DNA of 64,000 bases from Eumeta japonica (taxonomy: Eukaryota > Arthropoda > Insecta > Lepidoptera > Psychidae). The stretch lies in assembly GCA_005406025.1 (NCBI GenBank), contig BGZK01000717.1, forward strand, positions 241,972 through 305,971, written 5' to 3'. Below, in pieces: positions 23,301 through 35,224 of the stretch. The notes under the pieces were generated by a model. The model saw only the letters and a program-made list of their open reading frames with translations. It was not told the origin of the DNA and did not search any database. Both the position numbers and the translations under genes were made by a program. Within the stretch, counting starts at the first letter, position 1. Each line of letters begins with the position of its first letter.

Positions 23301-24479
23301 TCATAGAGACGAAAATCTCCTTCTTTCTTATCATTTCACCGCTGAGGCACGCCCTGTCAAAATCTTCTTTCAATCCATAAGGGCCCGCTTAATCCTCAAC
23401 CCCTTGACGCTGGCGCCGGTTGGAGACCGCCAGCGGCCGTCATCGTCACTGCGGTAACATTAAGAACCGGCAAGTTTACGTGCTGTCCAGGTTCTGAAAC
23501 CTATGACCAAGATGTGATTAGGAACTGTTAAGACCACTTTAAGATCACGGTTCTGTTTGTAAATGCTTTCTATAGTTTGTTTACGATATACTATAAATAA
23601 TATTAAAAAATAAAACAAGATTTTTAAATATAGTTCATTTTCATTAACGAATTTTTTCACGTTATGACAGCGACAGTGTTAAACGGTCTAACTCGATTTA
23701 TTTTATGTAAACAATTCCGATAATTTGGTATGACCATTTAAACATGTTTAATTATCAGTATTTTTCACTCTCTCTGGCTACTGTTTTTTTTTGGTTTTAT
23801 CTATGAATGCCTATGCCTACATAGGGCATTACTATAAATGGTCAATAAAATTATATTTACAACCTATTTTAAGCAACTAACAAAGTCATCTAAGTAATGT
23901 TCAATGAAATTTGTGCGAAATTTTGCTTTGAAGAATTAACTCCCAAGCTATGTTGTAAATAGCCTTTTCTGCGCCCTGTGCAAACTTCTATAAATGCACC
24001 TTGTTTTTTTTTTTTAATATTATAGGTACCCTAGCTAGAGCAATGCTATGTATGAGCCTACTTTATTTCATTCAGGGTGATAAAATAAAGCACAAGGACC
24101 TTGGTGTTAGTGGATCAATTATCTAATATTTTGGAAGAAAAATCTATTTTTTTAAAGAACTAGAACTGATGAGGCCTAACAAGGAAACGAGCTATTTAAG
24201 TGGACCCTTCGCCTAATATACCACCCACTGTGTCTCACTCACTAAAACTGAAACACAAGTTCACTAGTGCAACTTTTATAATAAAATAACAGTCTGAAAA
24301 GTTTCAGTAAACTGTAAATTAATTTAATTTTAAGCACTTGGTGTGGTAGAGTTTTGAATAAGGAAGGTAGCATAATATAAATTGCGTTTAAGTATGAATT
24401 GGTGAAAAAGCGTTTATTCGAAAATATTTGCAAAGATTATTCACAACTACACAACAACAACAAGAGGTTTTTGATGATA
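23301..24479. other. No gene seen
   Basis: 23,375-23,470 is GC-balanced (GGCGCCGGTTGGAGACCGCC). An inverted repeat, ATGCC-ATG ... CAT-GGGCAT, lies near 23,808. The rest is AT-rich with no gene. Confidence 0.35.
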
Positions 24480-24648
24480 CTGGCATGTAGATATGTATGT
24501 GTTGGAATGGAGCACTAGGGGCGCAGCGGGAACTCATCAGGAGCAAACCGAAAAAATAATAGTTCTTCCTGGTCTGGCCATTCTTACGCCCCTCAAAGTC
24601 TGCGCCCTGTGCCCGGGCACCGGTGGCACCGCCCTATTTACGGCACTG
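24480..24648. mobile_element. hAT-like MITE terminal fragment
   Basis: Read inward from its right edge, the minus strand starts CAGTGCCGTAAATAGGGCGG and continues GTGCCACCGGTGCCC and GGCGCAGAC. CAGTG(C/G)CG...TAGGGCGG is a typical hAT terminus. The opposite end was not found, so the left limit is approximate. Confidence 0.4.
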
Positions 24649-24789
24649 CTCCCAAGTAAATTTTAAAAATCGGTCGAATATTACCCGCTTACTTGTAAGC
24701 CCTACTTAGCTGTGATAGTTTTCCTTTTAACTACGTCATATATGCCACTGTCATGAATTTTTCTCATGTCCAAAAATAACCATTTACCT

Positions 24790-25165
24790 GGTAGAGAGAA
24801 CACTTGACTCTAACAAAAATTAACAACAATTTAAAGTTTAATATTCGCAACGGATACCTAAATCAAAAAATCATTTTCGCGGATCAGCAGTTTTTGAATG
24901 AGCTATCCAACGACATCCCACACTATCGAGTAAACAAGAAAAAAATTTATTACCATTTTACGTGTAGGGAAGGTACCACAAAAAAATTGTTTTCAAATTT
25001 TTACTTTAGTATTTTGTCAGCGTGATTAATATATTATATATACCTATACCAAATTACAGCCTTAAGTATTTAGAATCTTTGAGCTAAGCCGTGGACAGAC
25101 AGACGGAAGGACAGACGAACATTGCGAAAATATAAGGGTTCCTTACTAAGTACAGACCTTTTAAA
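24790..25165 (-). repeat. Lepidopteran-type dispersed repeat with GGAACCCTTAT end, copy 1
   Basis: The minus strand carries TTAGTAAGGAACCCTTATA, then a CTGTCCTTCCGTCTGTCTGT stretch and CCACGGCTTAGCTCAAAG. Further in, the + strand reads TTACGTGTAGGGAAGGTACC. This layout is the common lepidopteran repeat that ends in GTACGGAACCCT next to a GTCTGTCTGTC run. Related pieces lie at 35.2-35.7 and 39.12 kb. Confidence 0.5.
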
Positions 25166-26039
25166 AATGAATTTTTGTGTGCATGCAATCGCTAAACTTC
25201 AAAACAGCTTGGCCGTTCATCCCTAAACGTGGCAGATGTATGTGTTTTTTTCGTAGAGAAAAGCTTTATGTATTCTATTCTAGCATTTGTCTATGACTTT
25301 GCTCGCTTCTGTGTACTATCGGACGGAACTACTAGTTCGATTCTAAAAATTATTTAATTCTTAAAACCTATATTATCCCCTAGTAATATACCATAGCCCA
25401 GCAATCAAAATTATCCGGAGACACATACTTTATAAGGCTATATATACTTAAAAAGCTTCAATAGTGACTTCAGTATTTGCCACCGCGTTTTTAACAGCAT
25501 TAATAAATGATGGTTTTACTTAAGTACGTTTACTACTATAATTTTATCGAGTGACCGTTCACAGGATCATATTTACTGTCTATTATCGGCTGAAGATTCC
25601 TATAAAACAATAGCAATTTTACTGAGGAGTAAATACTCTGGTTACTTAGATTTATAAATGCTTGTAATTTTAAAATAGTAGGACATTTAATGACCTTTGT
25701 AGGTAAATATAAGGATAAATTACTAGAATTCATCTACAGTTATTGATTGGTTTTATATTTGCCTAAACGTGAGTTCTCTAAAAGATGCATTCCATCCACG
25801 ACTGTTCACAAATGCTGAAGCATTAAAGCATTGCTGAGCGTGTTTTATCGTATTACAGGCATATTATTGAAATAAGTACCATTTCAAACGTGCATTATAA
25901 ACATCATATAAGTGCAAATAGACTTATATGTAGGCCCTTTTCCGGGCTTGTAAGCGCTCATAAATCCTCTATAGTTGTAATGAAACCATAATTTTGGGAT
26001 AATCATAAAACTGATTTTTGCTTCTTGAGATATTTCCGT
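25166..26039. other. No gene seen
   Basis: AT-rich; nothing recognised. Confidence 0.4.
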
Positions 26040-26222
26040 GGCCTGTAGCTATATCGATGTTGAAAGCAGAACTAGGAGCAAAATCGACAGTCGTAACTGA
26101 AGATGCAATTGAGTGCGGAACTAGGATTAGAATCAAAAGTACGATCGAGATCGAAGTTAGGAACATTATCAGGGCCAGAACTGAAGCAAGGACGAGGTTG
26201 AAATTGACAACGAGACGGATCA
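26040..26222 (+). repeat. Degenerate GAACTAGGA/GATCGA hexamer tract
   Basis: Purine-rich run on the + strand with recurrent words GAACTAGGA, AATCGACAG, GATCGAGATCGAAG and GGACGAGGTTGA, like the tract at 1.9 kb. Frames open on both strands here (65-84 codons) are by-products of the short-period repeat. Confidence 0.45.
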
Positions 26223-27615
26223 CATAAAAAAATGATGTAATACATTCTACTGGAAATACATGTATGCAAAGTTCAAATCAGTGATATTTATCATTGATCA
26301 GTAACTTTCGTTATGAAACGGTCCTGGCTGTAGCATCAAGTTACGGCCATGAAATAATATTTTCGTTATATGGGCAAATTTTAAATGGAACCATACATTA
26401 TGAAGACGTTAAAAAATAAATTTTGACTGACTATTTGCTTTGAAAAATAAAGAGCAGTCGTTCACCACTAATGTGACTTCGAGAAGGAGCTGATTAGTCT
26501 TTCTAACGGTTAAAAGCACTAATCGGTTAAATTCGTTTAAAATTTAACCGAATTTATGAAATCCGCTGAAGACATTCTGTTAGCACCTGTTTTATTTCTT
26601 TTCAGAACACTGCCAATTTATTGAATCTATTAACAATCCATTCTACTATTACTTGCGACCGAAAACATTGGATCATCCGCCCTGCTCGGATCATAATGCC
26701 CGCTCCCCTCGCAAAATCGCATGTTAAACGTGCACCCACACACTGCGATGTCTAATCGTGCGCATACACATCGTATCGCGCGGCTTACAGCATATCAAAC
26801 ATTTATAGTTTTACTTAGTGCTTAGAACTCAGAGATTGACAATATTTTGACCGCTTTTATTTGAATTTGATATCAGGGGTAATCGAACAGCGAAATATAA
26901 TAAGGTCGAATGCATTTATAATTCCATACAAACAGCATGGCGTAAACTCTTTCATTTATATTGTTTATACTTATACCTTGAGCTAATTAATTAACGTGCT
27001 TGAACCACAAAGCAGCTTTTGAATAATTTGTGTCTCTTTTGCCGAAGAAGCGATCAAAAAATTATCCATCTAAGCATATGCTGAGAAGTATAACCGAATG
27101 TTTCTAATATTTATTTAATTCCTTGCTATTATTCATTTTCCTGATGTATCCGAATTAGAGTTGTGTATATATACACACTAAGAGATGGCGCTATCGCCGC
27201 GTCGAGTTAACAGCGAAGGGTTAAATGTATAAAGTCGCAGTTTTCGAATGCATGCCACTTGGGATGTTAATATTTCTGATTTCGTGACACGTTCTAAAGT
27301 CGATTGTAAAAACTGTAACTGTGTAAACGACTATTGATTTTACTGAATATCATTTCCGTTCAAGAAACAAACAATTTTAAGTAGGTAGCCTTAAGTCACA
27401 CCTAAAGAAATTCTACTTAAAAAAATTTGAAAAATCGCTTCAATTAATAGCAATATTTACTTTTTTGTGTTGTGGAATCAAAAATCGCTTATTACTTCTG
27501 ATATCTTTGAAAATCCATCAGATGAATTTATTACTCGTATGAATAATATATGCATTTAAAAAAATATCTCACTCAAACAAACAAGTTATAATTATTAAAT
27601 TTTAATAATAGCGAT
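26223..27615. other. No gene seen
   Basis: AT-rich. 26,680-26,790 is GC-balanced and includes CACACACTGCGATG and CATCGTATCGCGCGG. No gene or repeat is recognised. Confidence 0.4.
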
Positions 27616-27619
27616 ATAA

Positions 27620-27676
27620 ACTCACTCCTATTTCCCAGAAGTGTAGGCAGAGACTATACATTTCCACACTTTACAC
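27620..27676 (+). repeat. TATTTCCCAGAAGGGTAGGCAGAGAC box, copy 1
   Basis: The segment ACTCACTCCTATTTCCCAGA, then AGTGTAGGCAGAGACTATA, recurs at 30,331 and 51,702 on the same strand. I know this box as a very abundant dispersed element in Lepidoptera, often found as a fragment. Confidence 0.6.
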
Positions 27677-28550
27677 ATCGATATTGAATTACTGATATTA
27701 AATTTTACATAAAATTAAAACCAGTTGCCCTTTTCCTCTGAGAATACGCGTAGTCACCAGTCTCGAAAGAAGTATTTGCATTTGATGACGGCCGTCGTTA
27801 GCGATCCCTAAGCTGTACCGGATCTAAGCAAAGGACCTAAGCTCTGAGATCCCCGAGGACATTAAATCAAAAAAAAGTTATGAGGAATTTTACTCATACC
27901 GCATTCAAAAATTATCATATTTATAAGGACGACTGATGCCCATTTGTTTTTTAACTTTTGTGCACATCGTACAATGGATGTTAGTTTCGGATTTTTGACT
28001 ATTGCTTAATATAAGGCGATTATAATGTCATTGGCTATCTAATTTTAAAATGAGTACATTAGAAAACGTAAAAACGTTGAAATAGTGATCACTCTGTTGT
28101 TAATAATGAGTATTTTCTTAAAACATCCAGTATAAAAACTATTTCATTATTTGGAAAACGTTCACTGCATTGCTACAAAAGGAAAGGTTAAGTGCAATTC
28201 GCACTCGAACATCAAGGGTGTCGTACTGTAGTACGGAAAAAAATTCATTGTTTATACAATTAATGAACATGTTTTGCTACAAACGAGTTAATTTGATATT
28301 AGTACAGGGAACATACTTTTTGCCGGCATGACATCATTATTGTTATTTAAACATGCTATTAAATTACTGCATTTCCCAAGACATAAATAAAAAATCATGT
28401 AGCAAAATCTATAAGCATTCTTGTGGTGCGCGAATGTACGCAACGTGAAATCCATTAGATGGCGCTTGGTGCATTCTTTTCCTTTTCTATAATTTCATTT
28501 AAATTGATTCTTTTATCTCTTTGTTGTTTACCAGAATCATAACACCATAC
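27677..28550. other. No gene seen
   Basis: AT-rich; no recognised feature. Confidence 0.4.
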
Positions 28551-28552
28551 CA

Positions 28553-28623
28553 CAATCTAATTATAGCTAATTGCGGAATAGAAACTTCGGTCTTCTATCC
28601 CACAATTAGTGATAATTAGATTG
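28553..28623. ncRNA. Strong 71-nt hairpin, possible pre-miRNA or MITE core
   Basis: Two 31-nt arms (28553-28583 and 28593-28623) are complementary at 27 of 31 positions around a 9-nt loop ACTTCGGTC. Pairing continues weakly for about 8 bp outside. Size, loop and scattered mismatches are those of a metazoan pre-miRNA. No conserved miRNA seed that I know is present, so a small palindromic transposon core is an equal alternative. Either strand could be transcribed. Confidence 0.35.
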
Positions 28624-28629
28624 GAGAAT

Positions 28630-29110
28630 GGGTACCAGACGGATAGGCGCACGAGCGGATATCGTAGGCTCGGTAACGAATAGGGTTCCGGTCGAGCGCG
28701 GAACCTTATTACAGTAGTCTTCATCATCAGATGACGTACCTGGTTGACGTCATCGCATTTCGGATTTCGCTTCGCTTATGAATTGCATCTGCGATGCATA
28801 TGCTTCTATTACTTGCGATCCACCTAGTCTAGACTAGTGCAAGCACGCTCACTGTCAAGGCTTCGGCCAGTTATGATGTCCTAGGCAAGGACATTTTGAT
28901 CGATGCCGTTATTGTCGTACTACGTCCCATCCTCACTCTCATTCTTGAAGAACTCGATGGATTATGAAATGGGAACGACAGAATTTTTCGCGTCATAGTT
29001 TTTCATAAACGTTTCTTCCTTAACATCACATGGAAAGTAATATTTCAATATGAAATAATATATGTCATTTGTTAATTTATATTGTTCGACTTGGCCTAAT
29101 ATGGAAATGT
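28630..29110. other. GC-balanced segment with CRE site; no gene called
   Basis: More GC than the surroundings. It includes a short hairpin GGTTCC-GGTCGAGCGC-GGAACC near 28,684 and TGACGTCA at 28,745-28,752 (CREB/ATF-type dyad). No reading frame is convincing. Confidence 0.3.
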
Positions 29111-29114
29111 TAAT

Positions 29115-29381
29115 TTAGGAGGAAAGACTCCGTCCAAATAATAACTCTACATATATGCCCTGTGAGTTCGTTATATGGACTTGAAATTCACCACCAACAG
29201 AGACAGCTCTGTTACTAGATTCCTTGCTTTTAAACTTGAAATTGAAGCTTTCTCCATGCCTTTGAGAGCTTGGTATGCATGCGAGTAAGTACACTAAGCC
29301 GTCGACCCAGGCATTGCTTTGATCAGAGCGGTCGTTGACAGCCCCTAATCCGCACGGGGCCAGCTTGGAGAGTGAAGGCCT
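29115..29381 (-). pseudogene. Protein-like 88-codon frame without start, unidentified
   Basis: On the minus strand 88 codons are open from 29,381 to a TAA at 29,115-29,117, bounded upstream by an in-frame stop. The composition is that of an ordinary protein (KLAPCGLGAVNDRSDQSNAW near the start, AVSVGGEFQVHITNSQG near the end) and the local GC is about 45%, above the flanks. There is no Met, and the upstream acceptor-like TTTAAAG is weak. It could be the last part of a retroelement or gene relic, or a chance frame. I do not recognise a family. Confidence 0.25.
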
Positions 29382-29439
29382 TTAAATCTTAAATAGTAAC
29401 ACCGTGAAAGGGTATGCTAACATACCTCAGCGTTGACAA

Positions 29440-29700
29440 TCAAAGCGAGCAACAACGAGTTGAATTCGCCACAACAACGATAAAAGTACAGAACTGTCTA
29501 CGAGTAGTTATGAATTTGGAAGTTAGATGAGCCTGCATATGGAGACCGAATCGGAATGCGATATATTTAATACTATGAGAAAATATGTAGGATTCTTTAA
29601 AGATCGAAATTAAAAACAGACTTGTCAACAGAATCGACAGCGGGATTGGGATCAAAACAGGATAAACAGCAAAAGGTCGGATCAAGACGAAGCAAACGTT
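29440..29700 (+). repeat. Degenerate GAATCG-type hexamer tract
   Basis: Words such as GAATCGGAATGCG, AATCGACAGCGGGATTGGGA and GGTCGGATCAAGACG follow the same short-period pattern as the tracts at 1.9 and 26.0 kb. The 81-codon minus-strand frame over it is a by-product. Confidence 0.4.
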
Positions 29701-29765
29701 ATAGATGAACGAGTCTTATATTACCCATGAAGGAGAAAAGTAGAGCTTTCTCGCTCGCAGATCGT

Positions 29766-29794
29766 TGTCACCCGAGCCGAAGGCTAGGGTGACA
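29766..29794. repeat. 13-bp stem, 3-nt loop hairpin (TGTCACCC...GGGTGACA)
   Basis: TGTCACCCGAGCC (29766-29778) pairs with GGCTAGGGTGACA (29782-29794) at 12 of 13 positions around GAA. The following TGACCACTGGTGTGGATGCC (29,793 on) looks like part of the same dispersed element. The hairpin is not followed by CTRR at the distance expected for a Helitron end. Confidence 0.55.
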
Positions 29795-30330
29795 TGACCA
29801 CTGGTGTGGATGCCTTACTTCTTCCCCGTGATGAGTATATCTTTTTCTCACACCAGCATGGAATATTCTCGGTTCTGATCTCGAAAGACTGGTGCTTTAT
29901 TTTGTCCGAACTCACATTGGAATGGAAAGTTCGCTATTCGTCTCCAATGTCATTCCCACTTGGCATTCTCAGTTTAAAAATATTAGAGTAAAGGAGTTTC
30001 GTCGTAAATAGTAAATCGATAGATAAAAAACAAACAAAAAGATGACGTGCTGAAATTATAATGGAAACTCAAACGAGTAAATTTTCATCATTTGAAACAA
30101 GAAAAGAGGACAAATTTTAGAAACTCCTTATTTGGAAGAATATTTAGTGTAAAAGCAAAATGAAAACGAGGTCATAGAGACGCCAACGAGAAAGAAATAA
30201 CGACGTGAAGTATCAATTTTTATCTAACGGACATTTCATTTTTCTCGCTTCGACCTCATCACTTTTATGATTAGGTTTAATGTGTCAATAATAATACAAG
30301 CTAATTATTACAATATAATAAGTAATATAA
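29795..30330. other. No gene seen
   Basis: 29,795-29,990 is probably the body of the repeat led by the hairpin just upstream. The rest is AT-rich. Confidence 0.3.
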
Positions 30331-30380
30331 ACTCACGCCTATTTCCCAGAAGGGTAGGCAGAGACTATAAATTTCCACAC
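30331..30380 (+). repeat. TATTTCCCAGAAGGGTAGGCAGAGAC box, copy 2
   Basis: ACTCACGCCTATTTCCCAGA followed by AGGGTAGGCAGAGACTATA. It is nearly identical to the copy at 27,620 and to family consensus as I remember it. Confidence 0.65.
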
Positions 30381-30642
30381 GGTATATGATTTTTGTATAT
30401 ATATGAAAAAAATATGTCAGTGAGGCAAAAAACATCTCTTGCCTCACTGACATCCATCAATCTTTTCATGCAAGCTCGTCGGTTGGTTTCAGGTGCTCAA
30501 AATTTGACGCTTTTTTTAATAAGCCATCAATATGGTCTGCATAGGATTTTCGATGGTTTGGCCATTTGGAAAGGATGAATGAATGTAGACTGACGAAACA
30601 AATCTATAGAACGAACATGTGCGATAGAAAAGTGGGCAAGGG

Positions 30643-31205
30643 TCAAATCAAATCAAAAATATTTTTATTTCGTAGGTAATAGAAATTACACTTGAAATGC
30701 GTCATAAACAACTGTTTTCGACATTAAAATTACCACTCATTTCAAATGTTGATTCACCATGAGAAGAATGGGTAAAAAACTCAAGGTTTGGTCTTTTTTA
30801 CTCATCGATACAAAATATCGAATAATTGATACTTTAGTATAACATTTAGTAATAACATGAAGCAATCTAATACCCGAGCAGTTCAATCCCACAGGTTTTT
30901 TTCCTTAAGATATTCAGACAAGGTATAATAGCCATAACCATATAACTTCTGTTTAATAAAGAATTTAAATTCATAAAATGGAAAATTTTGAATTTCAGCT
31001 CTTATTATGAAAGCGCACACATTACCCCTTAAAAGATTTATTAACTTTGCTTAGACGAGTTTAATGAGCAGCAAGATCGTTCTTATGTCTATTGTTAATG
31101 TAATGGATATCGCTCTTTTTTGGAACAATTATATATGTCTCTTGACATATACTAGATTTTCGAGAGAAAAATAGGCAAGAAACTTAAGGTTTACTCTTTT
31201 TTACT
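30643..31205 (-). mobile_element. 5'-truncated non-LTR retrotransposon, 3' end only
   Basis: The minus-strand 3' end is a TTGATTTGATTTGA-type tail (30,643-30,655 on +). The segment aligns block by block with the 3' end of the longer copy at 45,637-46,690, including TTTCGTAGGTAAT next to the tail and TCTTGACATATACTAG at the far end (31,138). The alignment stops near 31,155. A second short piece of the same family (GGCAAGAAACTTAAGG and CTCTTTTTTACTCC) follows at 31,172-31,205, so two insertions or a local rearrangement are present. Coding content is destroyed. Confidence 0.75.
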
Positions 31206-31344
31206 CCCTAGAAAATCCTTATTACAATATTAAACACTAATTTAAAATAAATACATAAACCGTTCCACACCAGCGAAACGGGTGGACACAGCGTTAATGC
31301 TAAAATAATATTGAATGAATACGTGTTACTTTTAGCCAGTTGCG

Positions 31345-31475
31345 AAAAGCGCGCGGCCCCGCACACCAACCCAGATCCTTATCTAGCGCCCTCGCAAAAA
31401 ACTACAAAACATGATCCGCCGCAGATGAGCGATAAGGCGCAGGCGCGCCCACCGCGCGGCGTAGGTTTTCAAATT
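31345..31475. promoter_or_regulatory. GC-rich island with two GATA cores
   Basis: CpG-rich, with CTTATC at 31378-31383 and GATAAG at 31431-31436 facing each other. Otherwise similar to the other islands. The 82-codon frame across it is not credible as a gene. Confidence 0.35.
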
Positions 31476-31479
31476 AACT

Positions 31480-32555
31480 CCATGTTCATTAGAAGCGTTG
31501 CTGGATCCTCTGATTTTATTGAAATTTTATCGCTGAAGTTGTCACTGCGTTCGCGCTGACTCTGACGTTATTTCCATAGTCATATAATTGTCATGTTTAA
31601 AAATCTAATGGCATTTAATCAGGTGTGAATTAAATCTTATGCTTTCGTGTGTTTTGTATCGTAACTCAGTTAAGTATTTACATAAATACGTGTACTTACT
31701 TAATGTACAGACGTTGAGCAGTTATATCTATTTGACATCATTGCACAATAAACATTATTACTTATTATTAAATTAACTTCGACTTCCATACAATCATACA
31801 ACAAGAATGAACTAGGTGATATAGTCTGAATTTGTAGTTTGAACCCTGTTTGAATTGAAAATGTTGAAGTTGAAGAACTTGAATTGAAATTCGAACCCGA
31901 CCTTGTGTGATAAGCAATTTTTCTGTTTGTAGATGTGGCATCAACAATAGTAGTTTCCTCAAAAGTAACGATATAGAAATGTCACTTTATAAAACAAATA
32001 GCAGAATGATTATCTTAGGTTTAATTATGAGACTAAAGAGATCAAATGAGATTAAAAAGAGAATTTTAGTTTTTCCCTTTTTTTTTAGAATGCAACTTGT
32101 AGTAATAAATTTAATCAGTTTAGCTTTTTCGTAGTTAAATTTAATCTGCGTTATGTGTAATTTCATATTATTCTCAATATGTACAAGAAAATGTAAAGGC
32201 ATTTTTTTAGGTCTATGTTCAACTATGATCAAACAAAGTCAAATAGTGACATGTTCACAATTACAAGTACTCATTTTTATCCTAAAGTATTATATCAGAA
32301 CCCGGATACTTTTGAAATGTAAAACTCGGCAAGTGTTAGTGTCAATGTCTCTAATAAAATTGGCTTTTCGAGAGACCATCGGAAGTAACAATGATTTCAT
32401 AACACGCAAATAATATATCCATTATTAACAAGTTGAGTCGAATAATGTTGATGAATATTTAGTTTGAGATGCGATGATGGAATAAAAAATGAATTTGGTC
32501 GATCACCGATCGACAGTTATGATGACGATCAGTGTCAACCGAAAGACGGAGCCTT
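31480..32555. other. No gene seen
   Basis: AT-rich. 31,830-31,900 has a weak short-period repeat (TTGAAGTTGAAGAACTTGAA). Overlapping frames on both strands at 31,907-32,413 are low-complexity and unconvincing. Confidence 0.4.
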
Positions 32556-32559
32556 GTTC

Positions 32560-32830
32560 TGCGGACGGTACACGTAGACACACGGCGCGGCGCGCAGCAC
32601 GCACACGCGCACACGCGCGCGCGCACACAGCCCGGGCGAGAGCGCCCCGTATCGCTCCATCTAATATTATTCTGGGAACGGCCTTAATAAGTCACTACAG
32701 AATGTTATCTATTCCATTTTATCGGCGAGCCGTGATACGCATCTCGATCCAATTAGCCTTACAATGCAATATGGGCCGCGGCCGCCCGCCCGCCGCCGCC
32801 CGCCGCCGGCCGTCAAACAAACACACACGT
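32560..32830. promoter_or_regulatory. GC-rich island with CA/CG dinucleotide run
   Basis: It contains a (CA)/(CG) alternating run at 32,588-32,632, which could form Z-DNA, and a CCG/CCCG-rich block at 32,770-32,812. One ATCGGCG lies at 32,721. Frames of 64-129 codons on both strands reflect composition. Possible promoter or enhancer; no gene called. Confidence 0.35.
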
Positions 32831-34745
32831 ATGCAAGCACACGATTTTTTTCCGCTGATTTTCACTACGCAGAAATGATTCCTTATACACTTGTCACGCA
32901 TGATGAAAGACAAAATTTCGACACAGGCACAAAAATCGAAACAGATATGTTAGGAAACCCACTGAGTGCATGCGCAGGTTTGCGCACACCCGCCGCTGCT
33001 TCGGATATGTGTTTCTAATTTCGATGTCCGATTGAGTCACAAATTCTAGACTTAGTTTCTTTAACTTTTTAGCTATCTCGAAACGCTAACAAAAATCGAC
33101 GTAGATCCATAAATTCCTAGTCTCCGGTTCCTTCAGTTGAGATAAAAATCTTTCAAAACCCTTTTAATACCTAAAAAAGGCTTGATAATGTGTATGAAGC
33201 TCACGCTGTAATTTTTTTACAAACAATATCATAGTAAAAGAAAATGTATAACACAATAATAGATTACAGTTACCTACGTAATTTGTAGGTGAATAGAATC
33301 GTTCACCTTTTAACAAGCAGTCACTATATTGTTGTCACAGTTAAAAAACATGTCTACCAATTCAAATAATATTTGGTGCATCTTTGTCAATTCATTTCTT
33401 TATCATACCGTAATTTTACATGTATGATATCACAATTCTTGTCCATTGTTAAATAAACAACAAATCTTTTACAAAATAATGTGTTAACTATGTCAACCGT
33501 ATACTGATAGAAACATCGTTATACATGTGACAATCTAGCTTATGGTTGGTGCAACATGTGCCACGTGTCTGACACTTCGCGGCACACGAGGTGTGGATAG
33601 TGGGCAGACATAATCAATTTAAAAAGAAAATGTGAACATTCTGTTCAATAACATTTTTTTTTTATTGCAAAAGAATAAAAATGTTTTCCTCGTGAAAGGT
33701 GCATTTAGAAACTACAATAAAATAAATGATTACTTGCAAAAATAAATGATGATAATAAAATACGTAAAGAGACACTAAAATATCATACATGTACTGAAAA
33801 ATAATTATTCACCAAAAATGCCCTTTTACCTGACTGCCAAGAAGACTGATGTTTTTCGCACATACCTATGTATTTATTTTTGTATTTATGTATGTATATG
33901 TGTTTGTAATATTCTTTATTAGCTCTTAGCATTGAAACTGTAGAGTTAATTTCTATAATTAAGGTAGCATTAGATTTGTCTTGACAACGCAAGTGTTCTA
34001 GGATAGGTGACGTCAAAAAAAAATCAAAATGGCTGATTTTAAGCACCATAATATGCATTGGATTTTTTTCTTTCAAGCCAATAGAATAGTCTATTCAAAT
34101 TAAGGGTTTAAAAGGTGATTATAAAAATATATACAACTTACATATTGTAATGGAATCTGAAATAACAAATAGCAAAACAAAATTATTAATTTAACTATTT
34201 TATTTTAATCTCGAAAATAGTCCAAATAGAAAAAAAAATAAGAAAAATCACGATTTATAACTATAAATAACTAAAAAGAGATAAACATATTATGAGATAA
34301 AGAAATTTAGAATGGACCGTTGCATGCTTACATGTGGAATACCTACGAGTGTGAAAACAAATATACTTCAATATAAATAATTTAAATATTATAAATTGTT
34401 CCATGCAAGGACAAGCTAAAATTATGCAAAAATTAAAAAAGTTCATCCCAATAAACAAGATATCGATACAAGAAATTTACCAAGAATATTACGAGACACG
34501 AGATAGGTACAACTAAAAACAAGAACACAATCGTAATATGTTGTTTAAACAGAACTAAAAAAAAGTAATTAAAAAAATTAATCAACTTCCAACTGCAATT
34601 TATTTAATTAAAAACTAAAAAAGGAGAAATAAAAGTTTTACCTTTTAAAAAATCTAAAGGAAATGTTTCAACTATTGTATTTTTTTGAGATTATCGCAGT
34701 CTTAATATATGGAATGAACGTTGTCATTTGGTAGTCGTAGTATAC
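32831..34745. other. No gene seen
   Basis: AT-rich. A CACGTG E-box lies near 33,561 in a GC-balanced 70-bp patch. A 97-codon minus-strand frame (33,783-34,076) has no motif. Confidence 0.4.
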
Positions 34746-34749
34746 GGCA

Positions 34750-34880
34750 CGAATGCTTTTACACACGCCACATTCCCCGCCCACCGGCGATGAACAACGA
34801 AGGCGCCCGAAGAGACGTCAGGAGAGCACAACACGGACGAGCACACACGTCAGGGCACACGCCGTTGCGTGCGGACGCTT
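34750..34880. promoter_or_regulatory. Small GC-rich patch
   Basis: About 130 bp with moderate CpG enrichment and repeated CACACGTCAGG-like words. No GATA cores. Role unknown. Confidence 0.2.
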
Positions 34881-35224
34881 TTGAGCTATGTTTTGATACG
34901 CCGATTTATTATCAAAATCACGAAATTTCTTTTCAATCAAAATTTTCACTTTCTCAGATTTGTGTATTTGTTACACACTAGATTTTATTAGATAATTTTT
35001 TTTTTTGTATATTAATGGTATTCCAGATTTATATTTAGTTTCATATCTATTGTGTAAATATACATCTGTTACTCATGTAAATATTTCCTTTAAACTAAGG
35101 CTGGCACCGACCTCAAAAAAATAGTTGACATGTTCGCTTTAAATTTTTTAAAAGATATTTTTTCTATTTTCCCCTTTTATTTATGAATTAAATATATTAC
35201 AGTTTTGAAGTCGTTTATTTTTTT

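Noticed and set aside
29766..29820. Helitron 3' end
   Set aside because: The hairpin is strong but no CTRR follows within about 10-12 bases.
32489..32878. 129-codon frame with Arg/His/Ala repeats
   Set aside because: It reads a CA/CG dinucleotide run and a CCG-rich block; low-complexity artefact of the GC island.
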